Below, piece after piece: positions 7,909-16,755 of a DNA stretch of 41,296 nt. The position numbers and the translations under genes are program-made. Origin of the DNA: Bacillota bacterium. Lineage in GTDB: Bacteria > Bacillota > Clostridia > Monoglobales > Firm-18. The notes below the pieces were generated by a model. The model ran no database searches and was not told where the DNA came from. It saw only the letters and a list, made by a program, of their open reading frames with translations. Location of the stretch: the NCBI GenBank assembly GCA_023228885.1, contig JALOAJ010000021.1, forward strand, positions 1-41,296. Reading direction: 5' to 3'. The stretch's first letter is position 1, and each line of letters starts with the position of its first letter.

Positions 7909-9210
7909 ATGGCAACTGCGGTTATAATGCCAAAGCAAGGTCAATCGGTTGAAAGCTGCATAATCACCAAATGGCACAAAAAACAGGGTGATAAAATAAA
8001 AAAAGGCGATATACTTTTTTCGTACGAAACGGATAAAGCATCCTTTGACGAGGAGGCAAAGACGGAAGGCACCTTGCTTGCCGTGTTTTTTGAAGAAGGC
8101 GATGATGTTGAGTGCCTTTTAAATGTGTGCGTTATCGGGGATGAAGGGGAGGATTACACCGAGTTTATGCCGCAAAATAAAGACATGGCGGCACAGCCGC
8201 AGGAACAAAAGGAGCAAGCGCCCTCGGAAGCGCCGCAGCCGGTTTTAGAGCAAGCCCCGGCACAAAAGGATGGGTTTATTAAAATTTCGCCCCGTGCAAG
8301 GGCCCTTGCGGATAAAAGCGGTGCGGACATTAGATTTGCGGTGCCTTCCGGGGCAAATGAGCGGGTTATGGAAAGGGATGTGCAAAATGTTATAGAGCAG
8401 GGAAAACTTGTCACATCAGCGGCGGCAGAGCAATATGCGCAAATGCAGCCGATTTCGGGAACCGGCATAGGCGGCAGGGTGGTAACTGCCGATTTAACCG
8501 AGACTGTGGCGGAAAAATTGCCGATTGCCGAATTTAAAGAAGTTAAGCTTAGCAACATACGGCGCATTATTGCAAAGACGATGCACGATTCGCTTGCAAA
8601 CAGCGCACAGCTTACGCTAAACACCTCTTTTGACGCAAGCGGAATTTTGAGCCTTAGAAAAAAACTCAAGGAAAATGCAGAACAATTAGGGCTGCCCAAC
8701 ATAACGATAAATGATTTTATTACATTTGCCGTTTCACGCGTGCTGGTTCGATACAAAGATTTAAACGCGCATTTTCAAGATGACACCATAAAGCAATTTA
8801 CCAACGCAAATATCGGTATTGCTTGTGATACGGAGCGGGGGCTTATGGTGCCGACACTTTTTGGCGCCAATCTGCTTTCCCTTGCTGAAATTGCGTCGAA
8901 GTCAAAAGCGCTGACAACCGCCTGCAAGGAAGGTACAATAAACCCCGACCTGTTGTCCGGCGCAACCTTCACAATAACAAATTTGGGAACGCTTGGCGTT
9001 GAATCGTTTACCCCGGTTATAAACCCGCCTCAAACGGGAATCCTTGGCGTGTGCGGCATAACCGAGCGTACGAAAAACGGCGTTTCGTATCCTGCAATGG
9101 GGCTTTCTATAACCTTCGACCATCGAGCAATTGACGGCGCTCCTTGTGCAAGGTTCATGCAAGAGCTGACACAGGCACTTGAAAATTTTAGCTTGGCTTT
9201 GATGGCGTAG
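7909..9210 (+). CDS. Dihydrolipoamide acyltransferase (E2) of a 2-oxoacid dehydrogenase complex
   Basis: Core E2 subunit of 433 residues that accepts the acyl group on lipoyl-lysine and passes it to CoA. One N-terminal lipoyl domain (about 1-80) has the ETDKASFD motif with the lipoyl site at K43. An Ala/Pro/Gln/Glu-rich linker follows. The peripheral-subunit-binding domain starts near residue 124 (ISPRARALADKSGADI). The catalytic domain (about 205-433) ends with the active-site motif HRAIDG near 405-410. Start ATG with AAGGAGGA at 7893-7900. First gene of the E2-E3-E1-lplA operon, an order more like acetoin or branched-chain complexes than the classical pdhABCD order; the substrate cannot be fixed from sequence alone. 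Confidence 0.92.
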   Translation: MATAVIMPKQGQSVESCIITKWHKKQGDKIKKGDILFSYETDKASFDEEAKTEGTLLAVFFEEGDDVECLLNVCVIGDEGEDYTEFMPQNKDMAAQPQEQKEQAPSEAPQPVLEQAPAQKDGFIKISPRARALADKSGADIRFAVPSGANERVMERDVQNVIEQGKLVTSAAAEQYAQMQPISGTGIGGRVVTADLTETVAEKLPIAEFKEVKLSNIRRIIAKTMHDSLANSAQLTLNTSFDASGILSLRKKLKENAEQLGLPNITINDFITFAVSRVLVRYKDLNAHFQDDTIKQFTNANIGIACDTERGLMVPTLFGANLLSLAEIASKSKALTTACKEGTINPDLLSGATFTITNLGTLGVESFTPVINPPQTGILGVCGITERTKNGVSYPAMGLSITFDHRAIDGAPCARFMQELTQALENFSLALMA

Positions 9211-9222
9211 GAGGGACATTTT

Positions 9223-10569
9223 ATGTATGATTTGATTATTTTAGGCGCAGGCCCTGCCGGGTATTTGGCGGCGGAGCGTGCCGCACAAGCAGGGCTTGAT
9301 GTTTTAATTATAGAAAAAAGGTTTATTGGCGGGGTATGCTTAAATGAAGGATGCATCCCCTCAAAGGCGCTGCTTCACAGCGCAAAGGTTTTGGATTATG
9401 CAAAACATAGCGCGCAATACGGCGTGACGGTGCAAAACGCGTCAATCGACCATAGCGCCGTCATAGAGCGCAAAAACAAAATTGTAAAAATGCTCACAGC
9501 GGGCATCAAAGGCAAAATGCGCACAAATAAAGTGACGGTTATTGACGGTGAGGGGGTTATAACAGGTAAAAACACCGTTGCGGTTGGGGATGCAAAGTAC
9601 CAAGGCAGGCGCATTTTAATATGTACCGGATCGCAACCGATTATACCGCCTATCAAAGGCGTTGCCGAGGGGCTGAAAAACGGAACGGTTGTTACAAACC
9701 GAGAGCTTTTAGACATTAAGGAAATCCCCGATAAGCTTGTCGTTATCGGCGGGGGCGTAATCGGGCTTGAAATGGCGTCTTATTTCAACTCGGCGGGAAG
9801 TAATGTAACGGTAATTGAAATGCTGCCGCACATTGCCGGGCAGACGGATAAGGAAGTTTCGGCTATTTTGCTTAAAAACTATGCCGACAAAGGCATTGAA
9901 TTTAAGCTTGGGTGCAAAGTGGTTGAGGTGACGGATAATGCGGTTATTTATGAAAGCGAAGGCAAAAGCGATATGGCGCATGCCGACAAAGTGCTTCTTT
10001 CAATCGGCAGAAAGCCTGTTGTAGACGGTATAGGGCTGGAGGCGATAGGCGTTTACTGTGAAAACGGCGCAATTGTTACCGATAAAACCATGCGCACCAA
10101 CATTGCAAATGTGTATGCGGCAGGTGATGTAAACGGCAAGTCCATGCTGGCGCACACGGCATATCGCGAGGCGGAGGTTGCGGTAAACAACATGCTGGGC
10201 AAAAAGGATATAATGAGGTATAACGCCGTTGCCTCGGTAATATACACCAGCCCGGAGGTAGCCTCGGTTGGCGAAACGGAAGAAACGGCGGCGGGAAAAG
10301 GGCTTGAGGTTGAGGTGATAACACAGCCGATGATGTTTAGCGGACGGTATGTTGCCGAAAATGTCCGCGGGGACGGGATTTGCAAAATTGTTATCGACAA
10401 AAAACTAAAAAATATTTTGGGCGTTCACATGATTGGCAATTATGCCTCGGAAATAATATACGGTGCGGCGCTTATGATTGAAATGCAAATGAGGGTGGAG
10501 GATGTAAAGGAACTTATATTCCCGCACCCGACCGTTTGCGAAATAATAAGAGAAACATTATTTAAATAG
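9223..10569 (+). CDS. lpdA: Dihydrolipoamide dehydrogenase (E3)
   Basis: FAD- and NAD-dependent flavoenzyme of 448 residues that reoxidises dihydrolipoamide on E2. The N-terminal FAD-binding GAGPAG is at about residues 8-13. The redox-active disulfide is in GGVCLNEGCIPSK (C39 and C44). A second Rossmann motif (VIGGGVIGLEMAS, near 175) binds NAD. The C-terminal dimerisation domain carries the catalytic HPTVCE block (family HPT..E). Length is typical and there is no N-terminal lipoyl domain. It lies 12 bp after E2 and 13 bp before the E1 gene, so it is dedicated to this complex. Confidence 0.95.
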   Translation: MYDLIILGAGPAGYLAAERAAQAGLDVLIIEKRFIGGVCLNEGCIPSKALLHSAKVLDYAKHSAQYGVTVQNASIDHSAVIERKNKIVKMLTAGIKGKMRTNKVTVIDGEGVITGKNTVAVGDAKYQGRRILICTGSQPIIPPIKGVAEGLKNGTVVTNRELLDIKEIPDKLVVIGGGVIGLEMASYFNSAGSNVTVIEMLPHIAGQTDKEVSAILLKNYADKGIEFKLGCKVVEVTDNAVIYESEGKSDMAHADKVLLSIGRKPVVDGIGLEAIGVYCENGAIVTDKTMRTNIANVYAAGDVNGKSMLAHTAYREAEVAVNNMLGKKDIMRYNAVASVIYTSPEVASVGETEETAAGKGLEVEVITQPMMFSGRYVAENVRGDGICKIVIDKKLKNILGVHMIGNYASEIIYGAALMIEMQMRVEDVKELIFPHPTVCEIIRETLFK

Positions 10570-10582
10570 GAGTTGAGTTGTT

Positions 10583-13048
10583 ATGCCAAAATCACAATTT
10601 ATAAACCCTGATGAAGTACGAAAAAGCAGCTTTATCAAGTTTGACGACATTGCGGTAAACCAATATAATAAGTCCGTTGCCCAAGAAAAAGCCAATTTTT
10701 CCAATGACGATTTTGTTAGAATATATCGTGACATGGCTATAATACGCGAGTTTGAAGGCATGCTTTTGGACATAAAAACCGTTGGCGAATATAACGGAAT
10801 AAGCTATAACAACCCCGGACCGGCGCACTTGTCGTTAGGTCAAGAGGCGTCGGCGGTTGGTCAGGCATATTTGCTCGACCAAAACGATAACATTTTCGGG
10901 TCACACCGAAGCCATGGCGAAATTTTGGCGAAGGGGCTTTCATGCATTTATAAAATGGATAATGACGAGCTTTACAGTTTAATGAAAAACTACTTTGGCG
11001 GCGCCATATTAAAAGTGGTTGAAGGCGGGCAAAAGGATGTAAAGGAAATTGCAATTGACTTTTTGATTTATGGAGCGCTTGCTGAAATTTTCGCACGGGA
11101 AACAGGCTTTAACAAAGGGCTTGGCGGCTCTATGCACGCATTTTTCACCGATTTTGGCATATACCCCAACAATGCGATAGTCGGCGGCAGCGCCACAATA
11201 GCAATGGGCGGCGCGCTTTATAAAAAAGCGAACAAAAAAGAGGGCATTGTTATTTCAAATGTCGGGGATGCGTCCATGGGTTGCGGTCCTGTTTGGGAAG
11301 CGCTTAACATGGCGGCTATGGACCAATTTACATTGCTGTGGGAAGAAGGGTACAAAGGCGGTCTGCCCATTATATTTAACTTTTTTAATAATTTTTACGG
11401 TATGGGCGGTCAAACATTCGGTGAAACAATGGCATATAACATACTTGCTCGAGTAGGGGCGGGCGTGCATCCGAACCAGCTGCATGCCGAGCGGGTTGAC
11501 GGGAACAACCCCCTTGCCGTTATTGATGCGATGAAACGAAAAATTGATATAATAAAAAACAATAATGGTCCGGTTTTGCTTGATACCATCGTATATCGAA
11601 TGACGGGGCACTCTCCCTCCGATTCGGGCAGTTACCGCACCAAAGATGAGTTGGACGCATGGGAGCGGCATGATGTTTTGAAGGAATACAGCGGCAAGCT
11701 GATTGAGTCTAAAATAACTAAACAGTCTGAAATTGAAGAAATAGGCGAATATGCCAAAAAGCTTATCACAAAGGCGCTTAAGCTTTCGATAGATGATAAT
11801 GTTTCGCCTCGTATGAATTTAGTAAAACAGCCGGATGCAATTGAATCTATCATGTATTCGGAAGAAAATATTGAAAAGATGCATCAGGACGAGCCGAAAA
11901 CGCTTATCCCGCTTGATGAAAACCCGCGAGTTGCGCAAATTAAAAAGAAGGTACGATATGCGTTCGACCAAAACGGAAACCCGGTATCAAAAAACAGGGT
12001 ATTTCAGCTTAGAGACGGCTTGTTCGAGGCGATAATACACAAGTTTTATACCGACCCATCCCTTATTGCATACGGTGAGGACAATCGGGATTGGGGAGGC
12101 GCTTTTGCCGTTTACCGCGGGCTTACCGAGTCGTTGCCTTATCACAGGTTTTTTAACGCTCCGATATCCGAGGCGGCAATCGTAGGCAGTGCAGTAGGAT
12201 ATGCCATGAGCGGCGGGCGCGCCCTTATAGAGCTTATGTATTGCGATTTTATAGGGCGTGCGGGGGATGAAGTTTTTAACCAGCTTTCCAAATGGCAATC
12301 AATGAGTGCGGGCGTTTTGAAGATGCCGGTTGTTCTTCGCGTGTCTGTCGGCTCTAAATACGGCGCGCAGCACTCGCAGGATTGGACGAGCATGATAGCG
12401 CATATACCGGGGTTAAAATGCGTTTTCCCGGTAACTCCGTACGATGCCAAGGGGCTTATGAACACCGCCCTTGCAGGCAGTGACCCGGTTGTTTTCTTTG
12501 AAAGCCAAAGGATTTACGATATAGGAGAACAGTTCCATAAAGAAGGTGTGCCGGAAGAATATTACGAAATTCCGCTGGGCGAGCCGGATGTAAAAAAAGA
12601 GGGCGGCGACATTACAATTTTGACGATAGGCGCAACACTTTACCGCGCGATGGAGGCTGCCGATGTTTTACAAAGCCAATACGGCATTTCGGCAGAGGTG
12701 ATAGACGCCCGCTCCATAGTGCCGTTTAACTATGATGCTGTGATAAAATCAGTCAAAAAGACAGGCAAAATAGTTCTTGCAAGCGATGCCTGCGAGCGAA
12801 ACTCCTTTATAAAAAATATTGCGGCAAACATAACCGAGCTTGTGTTTGATTATCTTGATGCACCGCCGGTGTGTGTCGGCGCCCGCAACTGGATAACCCC
12901 CGCTTATGAGCTGGAATCAGAGTTTTTCCCGCAGGCGGATTGGATTATAGATGCAATTTCGGATAAAATTATGCCGCTAAAAGGTCATGTTTCCAAAAGC
13001 AATTTTACTGAAACCGAACAACTGCGCAGAAACAAAAAAGGCGTATGA
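10583..13048 (+). CDS. Fused E1 alpha-beta 2-oxoacid dehydrogenase (ThDP-dependent)
   Basis: Single 821-residue polypeptide containing both halves of a heterotetrameric-type E1, which decarboxylates the 2-oxoacid and acylates lipoyl-E2. The alpha part (about 1-440) has GSHRSHGEILAKG, GLGGSMH and the ThDP/Mg motif starting GDASMG (about 229) and ending FFNN (267-270). The beta part (about 470-800) has YGEDNRDWGG, ISEAAIVGSAVGYAMSG and the QHSQDW stretch typical of beta subunits. Two insertions stand out: about 40 residues between GLSCIYKMD and the GGSMH block, and a dozen (around 249-260) inside the ThDP motif. Substrate is unresolved (pyruvate, branched-chain oxoacids or acetoin). The stop overlaps the lplA start. 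Confidence 0.9.
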   Translation: MPKSQFINPDEVRKSSFIKFDDIAVNQYNKSVAQEKANFSNDDFVRIYRDMAIIREFEGMLLDIKTVGEYNGISYNNPGPAHLSLGQEASAVGQAYLLDQNDNIFGSHRSHGEILAKGLSCIYKMDNDELYSLMKNYFGGAILKVVEGGQKDVKEIAIDFLIYGALAEIFARETGFNKGLGGSMHAFFTDFGIYPNNAIVGGSATIAMGGALYKKANKKEGIVISNVGDASMGCGPVWEALNMAAMDQFTLLWEEGYKGGLPIIFNFFNNFYGMGGQTFGETMAYNILARVGAGVHPNQLHAERVDGNNPLAVIDAMKRKIDIIKNNNGPVLLDTIVYRMTGHSPSDSGSYRTKDELDAWERHDVLKEYSGKLIESKITKQSEIEEIGEYAKKLITKALKLSIDDNVSPRMNLVKQPDAIESIMYSEENIEKMHQDEPKTLIPLDENPRVAQIKKKVRYAFDQNGNPVSKNRVFQLRDGLFEAIIHKFYTDPSLIAYGEDNRDWGGAFAVYRGLTESLPYHRFFNAPISEAAIVGSAVGYAMSGGRALIELMYCDFIGRAGDEVFNQLSKWQSMSAGVLKMPVVLRVSVGSKYGAQHSQDWTSMIAHIPGLKCVFPVTPYDAKGLMNTALAGSDPVVFFESQRIYDIGEQFHKEGVPEEYYEIPLGEPDVKKEGGDITILTIGATLYRAMEAADVLQSQYGISAEVIDARSIVPFNYDAVIKSVKKTGKIVLASDACERNSFIKNIAANITELVFDYLDAPPVCVGARNWITPAYELESEFFPQADWIIDAISDKIMPLKGHVSKSNFTETEQLRRNKKGV

Positions 13049-14010
13049 TATATGTAGACAGCAAGGGTTTAGACCCATATTTTAACCTTGCGCTTGAGGA
13101 ATATCTTTTAACAAAAACCGATAAAGACATTTTTATGCTGTGGCGCAACGATAATACAATTGTGGTGGGCAAAAACCAAAATACTGCCGCCGAAATTAAT
13201 ACTGAGTATGTTAAAAAATCAAACATCAATGTTGTGCGGCGGCTAACGGGCGGCGGCGCTGTGTTTCACGATAAGGGCAACCTTAATTTTTCGTTTTTGC
13301 TAAATAACGACGGAAGATGGTTTAGTGACTTTGAAAAATTTACTTCACCCATCATCAATGTGTTGCAAAGCTTGGGCGTTGATGCGCGCGGCAGCGGCAG
13401 GAACGATATTTTGGTTGATGGCTGTAAAATTTCCGGAAACGCGCAGACTGTACATAAAAACCGCATTTTGCATCATGGCACATTGCTTTTTTCTTCGGAT
13501 ATTTCAAAAATAGCGAATGCGCTAAATGTAAACGAAGCGAAAATCAGCAGTAAAGGAATAAAGTCGGTAAAAAGCAGGGTAACAAACATAAGCAAGTATT
13601 TGAAAGACCAAATTACCGTTTTGCAGTTTAAAGAGTTGCTTGCAAAAAGTTTCGGCTTGGAGCAGTATGTTTTAGCCGAGCAGGATATTGCAAATATAAA
13701 CCGCCTTGCGGATGAAAAGTATCGCAGTTGGGAGTGGAACTACGGCTACTCCCCTCGGTATGCTTTTAAAAATAATATGCGTTTTAGCGGCGGGTGCATT
13801 GAAATTAATTTGGACATAAAAAATGGGCTTATTCAAGATTGCAAAATCTTCGGCGACTTTTTCAGCTCTAAAAATATCTCGGATATAGAAAACGCCTTAA
13901 AAGGCGTGAAACATAACCCGGACGGCATCAAAACCGCCTTGCGGGAATTTGCATTTAACAAATACTTTCTTGGTATAACCCTGGAGGAATTTCTTGAAGC
14001 TGTTTGCTAA
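13045..14010 (+). CDS. lplA: Lipoate-protein ligase
   Basis: Activates lipoate with ATP and attaches it to the E2 lipoyl lysine. 321 residues. The N-terminal catalytic domain shows NPALE-type FNLALEEYLL, the RRLTGGGAVFHDKGNLNFSF signature near 70-90, and the substrate-binding lysine region CKISGNAQ. A C-terminal accessory domain of LplA type starts near residue 240. ATG at 13045 overlaps the E1 stop codon by 4 bp (ATGA), so translation is probably coupled. Linking it to the E2 gene suggests that the cell loads the complex from scavenged lipoate; no lipA or octanoyltransferase is in the window. Confidence 0.93.
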   Translation: MIYVDSKGLDPYFNLALEEYLLTKTDKDIFMLWRNDNTIVVGKNQNTAAEINTEYVKKSNINVVRRLTGGGAVFHDKGNLNFSFLLNNDGRWFSDFEKFTSPIINVLQSLGVDARGSGRNDILVDGCKISGNAQTVHKNRILHHGTLLFSSDISKIANALNVNEAKISSKGIKSVKSRVTNISKYLKDQITVLQFKELLAKSFGLEQYVLAEQDIANINRLADEKYRSWEWNYGYSPRYAFKNNMRFSGGCIEINLDIKNGLIQDCKIFGDFFSSKNISDIENALKGVKHNPDGIKTALREFAFNKYFLGITLEEFLEAVC

Positions 14011-14094
14011 GGTGATAGGGGTTGCTTGCTCGGCGATAATCAATATTAAACGAAATTTTTGTGTTCTTTAAAATGTGGAAAGGGATATTTTTGC

Positions 14095-14123
14095 TTGACA
14101 AATTCAAATTGGTATGCTAATAT
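14095..14123 (+). promoter_or_regulatory. Sigma-A-type promoter for rpsO
   Basis: TTGACA at 14095-14100, 17-bp spacer, TAATAT at 14118-14123. It predicts a leader of roughly 75-80 nt before the rpsO ATG at 14208. Confidence 0.75.
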
Positions 14124-14154
14124 AAAAAAGCTATGCTGGGCTTTAGGGTTAAAT

Positions 14155-14200
14155 TTCCACTTGCCTTTTGCTCGGTGTATGCATATTATTTCAAGTGGAG
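14155..14200 (+). promoter_or_regulatory. rpsO leader hairpin masking the Shine-Dalgarno sequence
   Basis: TTCCACTTG at 14155-14163 pairs with CAAGTGGAG at 14192-14200 (eight Watson-Crick pairs plus one G-U). The second arm contains most of the ribosome binding site GGAGG (14197-14201), so folding would hide it. Ribosomal protein S15 is known to control its own translation through leader RNA structures in several bacteria; an S15-responsive element is a reasonable inference, but the binding site itself is not shown. Confidence 0.55.
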
Positions 14201-14207
14201 GTAAACA

Positions 14208-14471
14208 ATGTTTAAGGAAAAGAAACAACGAATAATTGGCGATTTTAAAGTGCATGATAACGACACCGGCTCGCCCGAAGTTCAAGTCGCGATTTTAACC
14301 GAACGCATCAATCACTTAAACGAGCACTTAAAAATCAACAAAAAAGACCATCATTCAAGGAGAGGGCTTCTTAAAATGGTTGGTCACCGCAGAGGGTTGC
14401 TTAACTATTTAAGAAAAAAGGATATTGACAGATACAGGTCACTAATCGAACGGCTTGGCTTGAGATATTAA
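14208..14471 (+). CDS. rpsO: 30S ribosomal protein S15
   Basis: 87 residues, the normal length for S15. It binds 16S rRNA in the central domain and is a primary assembly protein of the small subunit. The sequence is canonical: DTGSPEVQVAILTERINHLNEHLK, then the loop KKDHHSRRGLLKMVGHRRGLLNYLRKKD. The start follows GGAGG at 14197-14201. As in many bacteria, it directly precedes pnp. Confidence 0.98.
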   Translation: MFKEKKQRIIGDFKVHDNDTGSPEVQVAILTERINHLNEHLKINKKDHHSRRGLLKMVGHRRGLLNYLRKKDIDRYRSLIERLGLRY

Positions 14472-14476
14472 ACTTG

Positions 14477-14519
14477 TTTAGGGGAGCGATTAAATGCTCC
14501 CCTAAATTGCAATTTAGGG
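14477..14519 (+). terminator. Overlapping hairpins after rpsO (possible attenuator or processing site)
   Basis: Arm 14477-14487 (TTTAGGGGAGC) pairs perfectly with 14496-14506 (GCTCCCCTAAA) across an 8-nt loop. The second arm is also part of a 20-bp palindrome (14500-14519), so it can instead fold with 14513-14519. The two folds exclude each other. No clean U-tract follows, so it may be a partial terminator or an mRNA-processing or stability element rather than a full terminator. Confidence 0.55.
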
Positions 14520-14560
14520 TGTATTTATACCATCAAAAGATTTGATAAACATGTCAAAAA

Positions 14561-14634
14561 GCGGGATTGGTATTAGCAGTTAATTATTTGTCTTGCGCGC
14601 AAGGCAGATAGTTAAATGCTAAAGCTTTTCCCGC
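14561..14634 (+). promoter_or_regulatory. Long imperfect stem-loop in the pnp leader
   Basis: Three nested helices: GCGGGA (14561-14566) with TCCCGC (14629-14634); 14573-14583 with 14612-14622 (11 bp, one mismatch); and TGTCTTG (14589-14595) with CAAGGCA (14600-14606) closing a CGCG loop. The structure ends 10 nt before the pnp ribosome binding site AGGAGG (14645-14650). In E. coli a pnp leader stem-loop is cut by RNase III and used for PNPase autoregulation; a similar role here is inference from position and shape. Confidence 0.55.
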
Positions 14635-14659
14635 CTAAAATAATAGGAGGTAAAAGAAT

Positions 14660-16744
14660 ATGGCATTACAAACATTTAAAACAGAGGTGGCAGGCAGAGA
14701 GCTTGTCATTGAAACAGGAAAGATGGCACAGCTTGCAAACGGTGGATGCCTTGTGCGGTACGGCTCAACGGTTGTTTTGGTTACGGCGACCGCTTCGGAA
14801 AAGCCGCGTGATGGGATTGATTTTTTTCCGCTTAGCGTGGATTATGAAGAAAGGCTTTATGCAGTTGGCAAAATTCCGGGCAGCTTTTTAAAGCGTGAGG
14901 GGCGTCCGTCTGAAAAAGCAATCCTAACAGGCAGGGTGATAGACCGTCCGATGCGTCCGTTGTTTCCGGATGATTTACGAAATGATGTGGCGATTGTTGC
15001 AACTGTGCTGTGCGTTGAACAGGATAACCAGCCTGAATTTGCCGCAGCCATAGGCGCGGGCATTGCTGTTGCAATATCAGACATTCCGTTTAGCGGACCG
15101 CTTGCAACCGTTTTTGTCGGCATTGAAAACGGTCAGTTTATTATCAACCCCAATCAGCAACAGCGCGACGAAAGCCCGCTTTGTCTAACCGTTTCGGGCA
15201 CAAGGGAACGAATAACCATGATAGAGGCAGGCGCAAAAGAGGTTGACGAGGACACAATGTTCAATGCAATAGTTTTTGCGCATGAAGAAATAAAACGGTT
15301 GTGCGATTTTATTGATGAAATTGCAGATAAAGTAGGCAAAAAGGAAAAAATGAAGTATGAATCGCACAGCGTTAACGAGCAACTTTATAACGCCGTTGCC
15401 GATTTTGCAACAGATATGATAAAAGAGGCTATTGATACCGACGATAAAAACATTCGTGATGCAAATATGCTAAATGTCAAAGAAAAGGTTGCATTGCAGT
15501 TTGCAGAGCAGTATGACGATTATGACAGCGAAATTGATGAAATTCTTTATCAAATTCAAAAGGGCATTGTAAGAAGCTGGTTGCTTGAAGGAAAGCGTGT
15601 TGACGGCAGAGGTTTAGACGAAATCCGCCACCTTTCGGCGGAAGTTGGGCTTTTTGACCGCACTCACGGCTCGGGGCTTTTTGCACGAGGTCAAACACAG
15701 GTGCTCACCGTTGCCACTTTAGGTGCTCTTGGTGAAGTTCAAAAATTAGACGGCATTGACGATTTCGAGTTTAAACGATATATGCACCACTACAATTTCC
15801 CTTCCTTTAGCGTTGGGGAAACCCGTCCGTCAAGAGGTCCGGGCAGAAGGGAAATAGGGCATGGTGCGCTTGCCGAAAAGGCGCTTGAGCCGGTAATTCC
15901 GTCCGAGGACGATTTTCCTTATGCAATCAGGCTTGTAAGCGAGGTGCTTTCGTCCAACGGTTCAACATCGCAAGGCAGTATTTGCGCAAGCACCCTTGCA
16001 TTGATGGACGCAGGCGTTCCGATAAAAGCTGCCGTAGCAGGCATTTCGGTAGGTCTGATTACTGAGGGTGACCGCTTTAAAACCATTTTAGACATACAAG
16101 GGCTGGAAGATTTTTACGGTGATATGGACTTTAAAGTTGCCGGAACAAAAGACGGTATAACCGCTATTCAAATGGATTTAAAAACGCATGGGCTGACGCA
16201 CGAGGTAATAAAAGAGGCGTTGGAAAAAACAAAAACCGCGCGATTTGAAATTTTAGACGGCGTAATGAGCCAAGCCATACAAACCCCGCGCAGCGAGTTG
16301 TCGCAATATGCGCCGCGGGTGATAACAATGCAGATAGACCCTGAAAAAATACGGGATGTTATCGGAACGGGCGGTAAGGTTATACAAAAAATCATTGCGG
16401 ACACAGGCGTTAAAATAGATATTGACGACATGGGCAAGGTGTATATAATGTCGTATGACCAAGCGGGCGGCGATGAAGCGATAAAGATAATCAACGGCAT
16501 TGTTAAAGACCCTGAAGTTGGCGAAATATATGTGGGAAAAGTCGTTCGCATCATGCAGTTTGGCGCATTTGTTGAATTTTTGCCGGGCAAAGACGGGCTT
16601 GTTCACATTTCAAAGCTTGATAAAAAGCGTGTTGAAAAGGTGGAGGATGTCGTTAAAATCGGCGATGAAATAAAGGTTAAAATTATTGAAATAGACGATA
16701 AGGGCAGAATAAACTTATCAAGAAAAGATGTTTTAGATAGCTGA
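14660..16744 (+). CDS. pnp: Polyribonucleotide nucleotidyltransferase (PNPase)
   Basis: 3'-to-5' phosphorolytic exoribonuclease of 694 residues, the normal length. Two RNase PH-like core domains (about 5-235 and 310-540) are joined by an all-helical linker. The FKRYMHHYNFPSFSVGE and RPSRGPGRREIGHGALAEKAL signatures and the second-domain DIQGLEDFYGDMDFKVAGT block are intact. The C-terminus has a KH domain (about 550-615, VIGTGGKVIQKI) and an S1 domain (about 620-690, FGAFVEFLPGKDGLVHIS). It acts in mRNA turnover in the cytoplasm. ATG with AGGAGG upstream; 188 bp after rpsO, with a structured leader. Confidence 0.98.
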   Translation: MALQTFKTEVAGRELVIETGKMAQLANGGCLVRYGSTVVLVTATASEKPRDGIDFFPLSVDYEERLYAVGKIPGSFLKREGRPSEKAILTGRVIDRPMRPLFPDDLRNDVAIVATVLCVEQDNQPEFAAAIGAGIAVAISDIPFSGPLATVFVGIENGQFIINPNQQQRDESPLCLTVSGTRERITMIEAGAKEVDEDTMFNAIVFAHEEIKRLCDFIDEIADKVGKKEKMKYESHSVNEQLYNAVADFATDMIKEAIDTDDKNIRDANMLNVKEKVALQFAEQYDDYDSEIDEILYQIQKGIVRSWLLEGKRVDGRGLDEIRHLSAEVGLFDRTHGSGLFARGQTQVLTVATLGALGEVQKLDGIDDFEFKRYMHHYNFPSFSVGETRPSRGPGRREIGHGALAEKALEPVIPSEDDFPYAIRLVSEVLSSNGSTSQGSICASTLALMDAGVPIKAAVAGISVGLITEGDRFKTILDIQGLEDFYGDMDFKVAGTKDGITAIQMDLKTHGLTHEVIKEALEKTKTARFEILDGVMSQAIQTPRSELSQYAPRVITMQIDPEKIRDVIGTGGKVIQKIIADTGVKIDIDDMGKVYIMSYDQAGGDEAIKIINGIVKDPEVGEIYVGKVVRIMQFGAFVEFLPGKDGLVHISKLDKKRVEKVEDVVKIGDEIKVKIIEIDDKGRINLSRKDVLDS

Positions 16745-16755
16745 GGAATTAGTTT

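Noticed and set aside
8154..8756. 200-codon minus-strand frame
   Set aside because: Antisense to the E2 linker and catalytic domain; Cys/Ser-rich low-complexity text produced by the GC-rich linker codons.
14477..14519. Simple rho-independent terminator after rpsO
   Set aside because: The stem is strong, but no U-tract follows and an alternative palindrome overlaps; called only as a possible attenuator or processing element.
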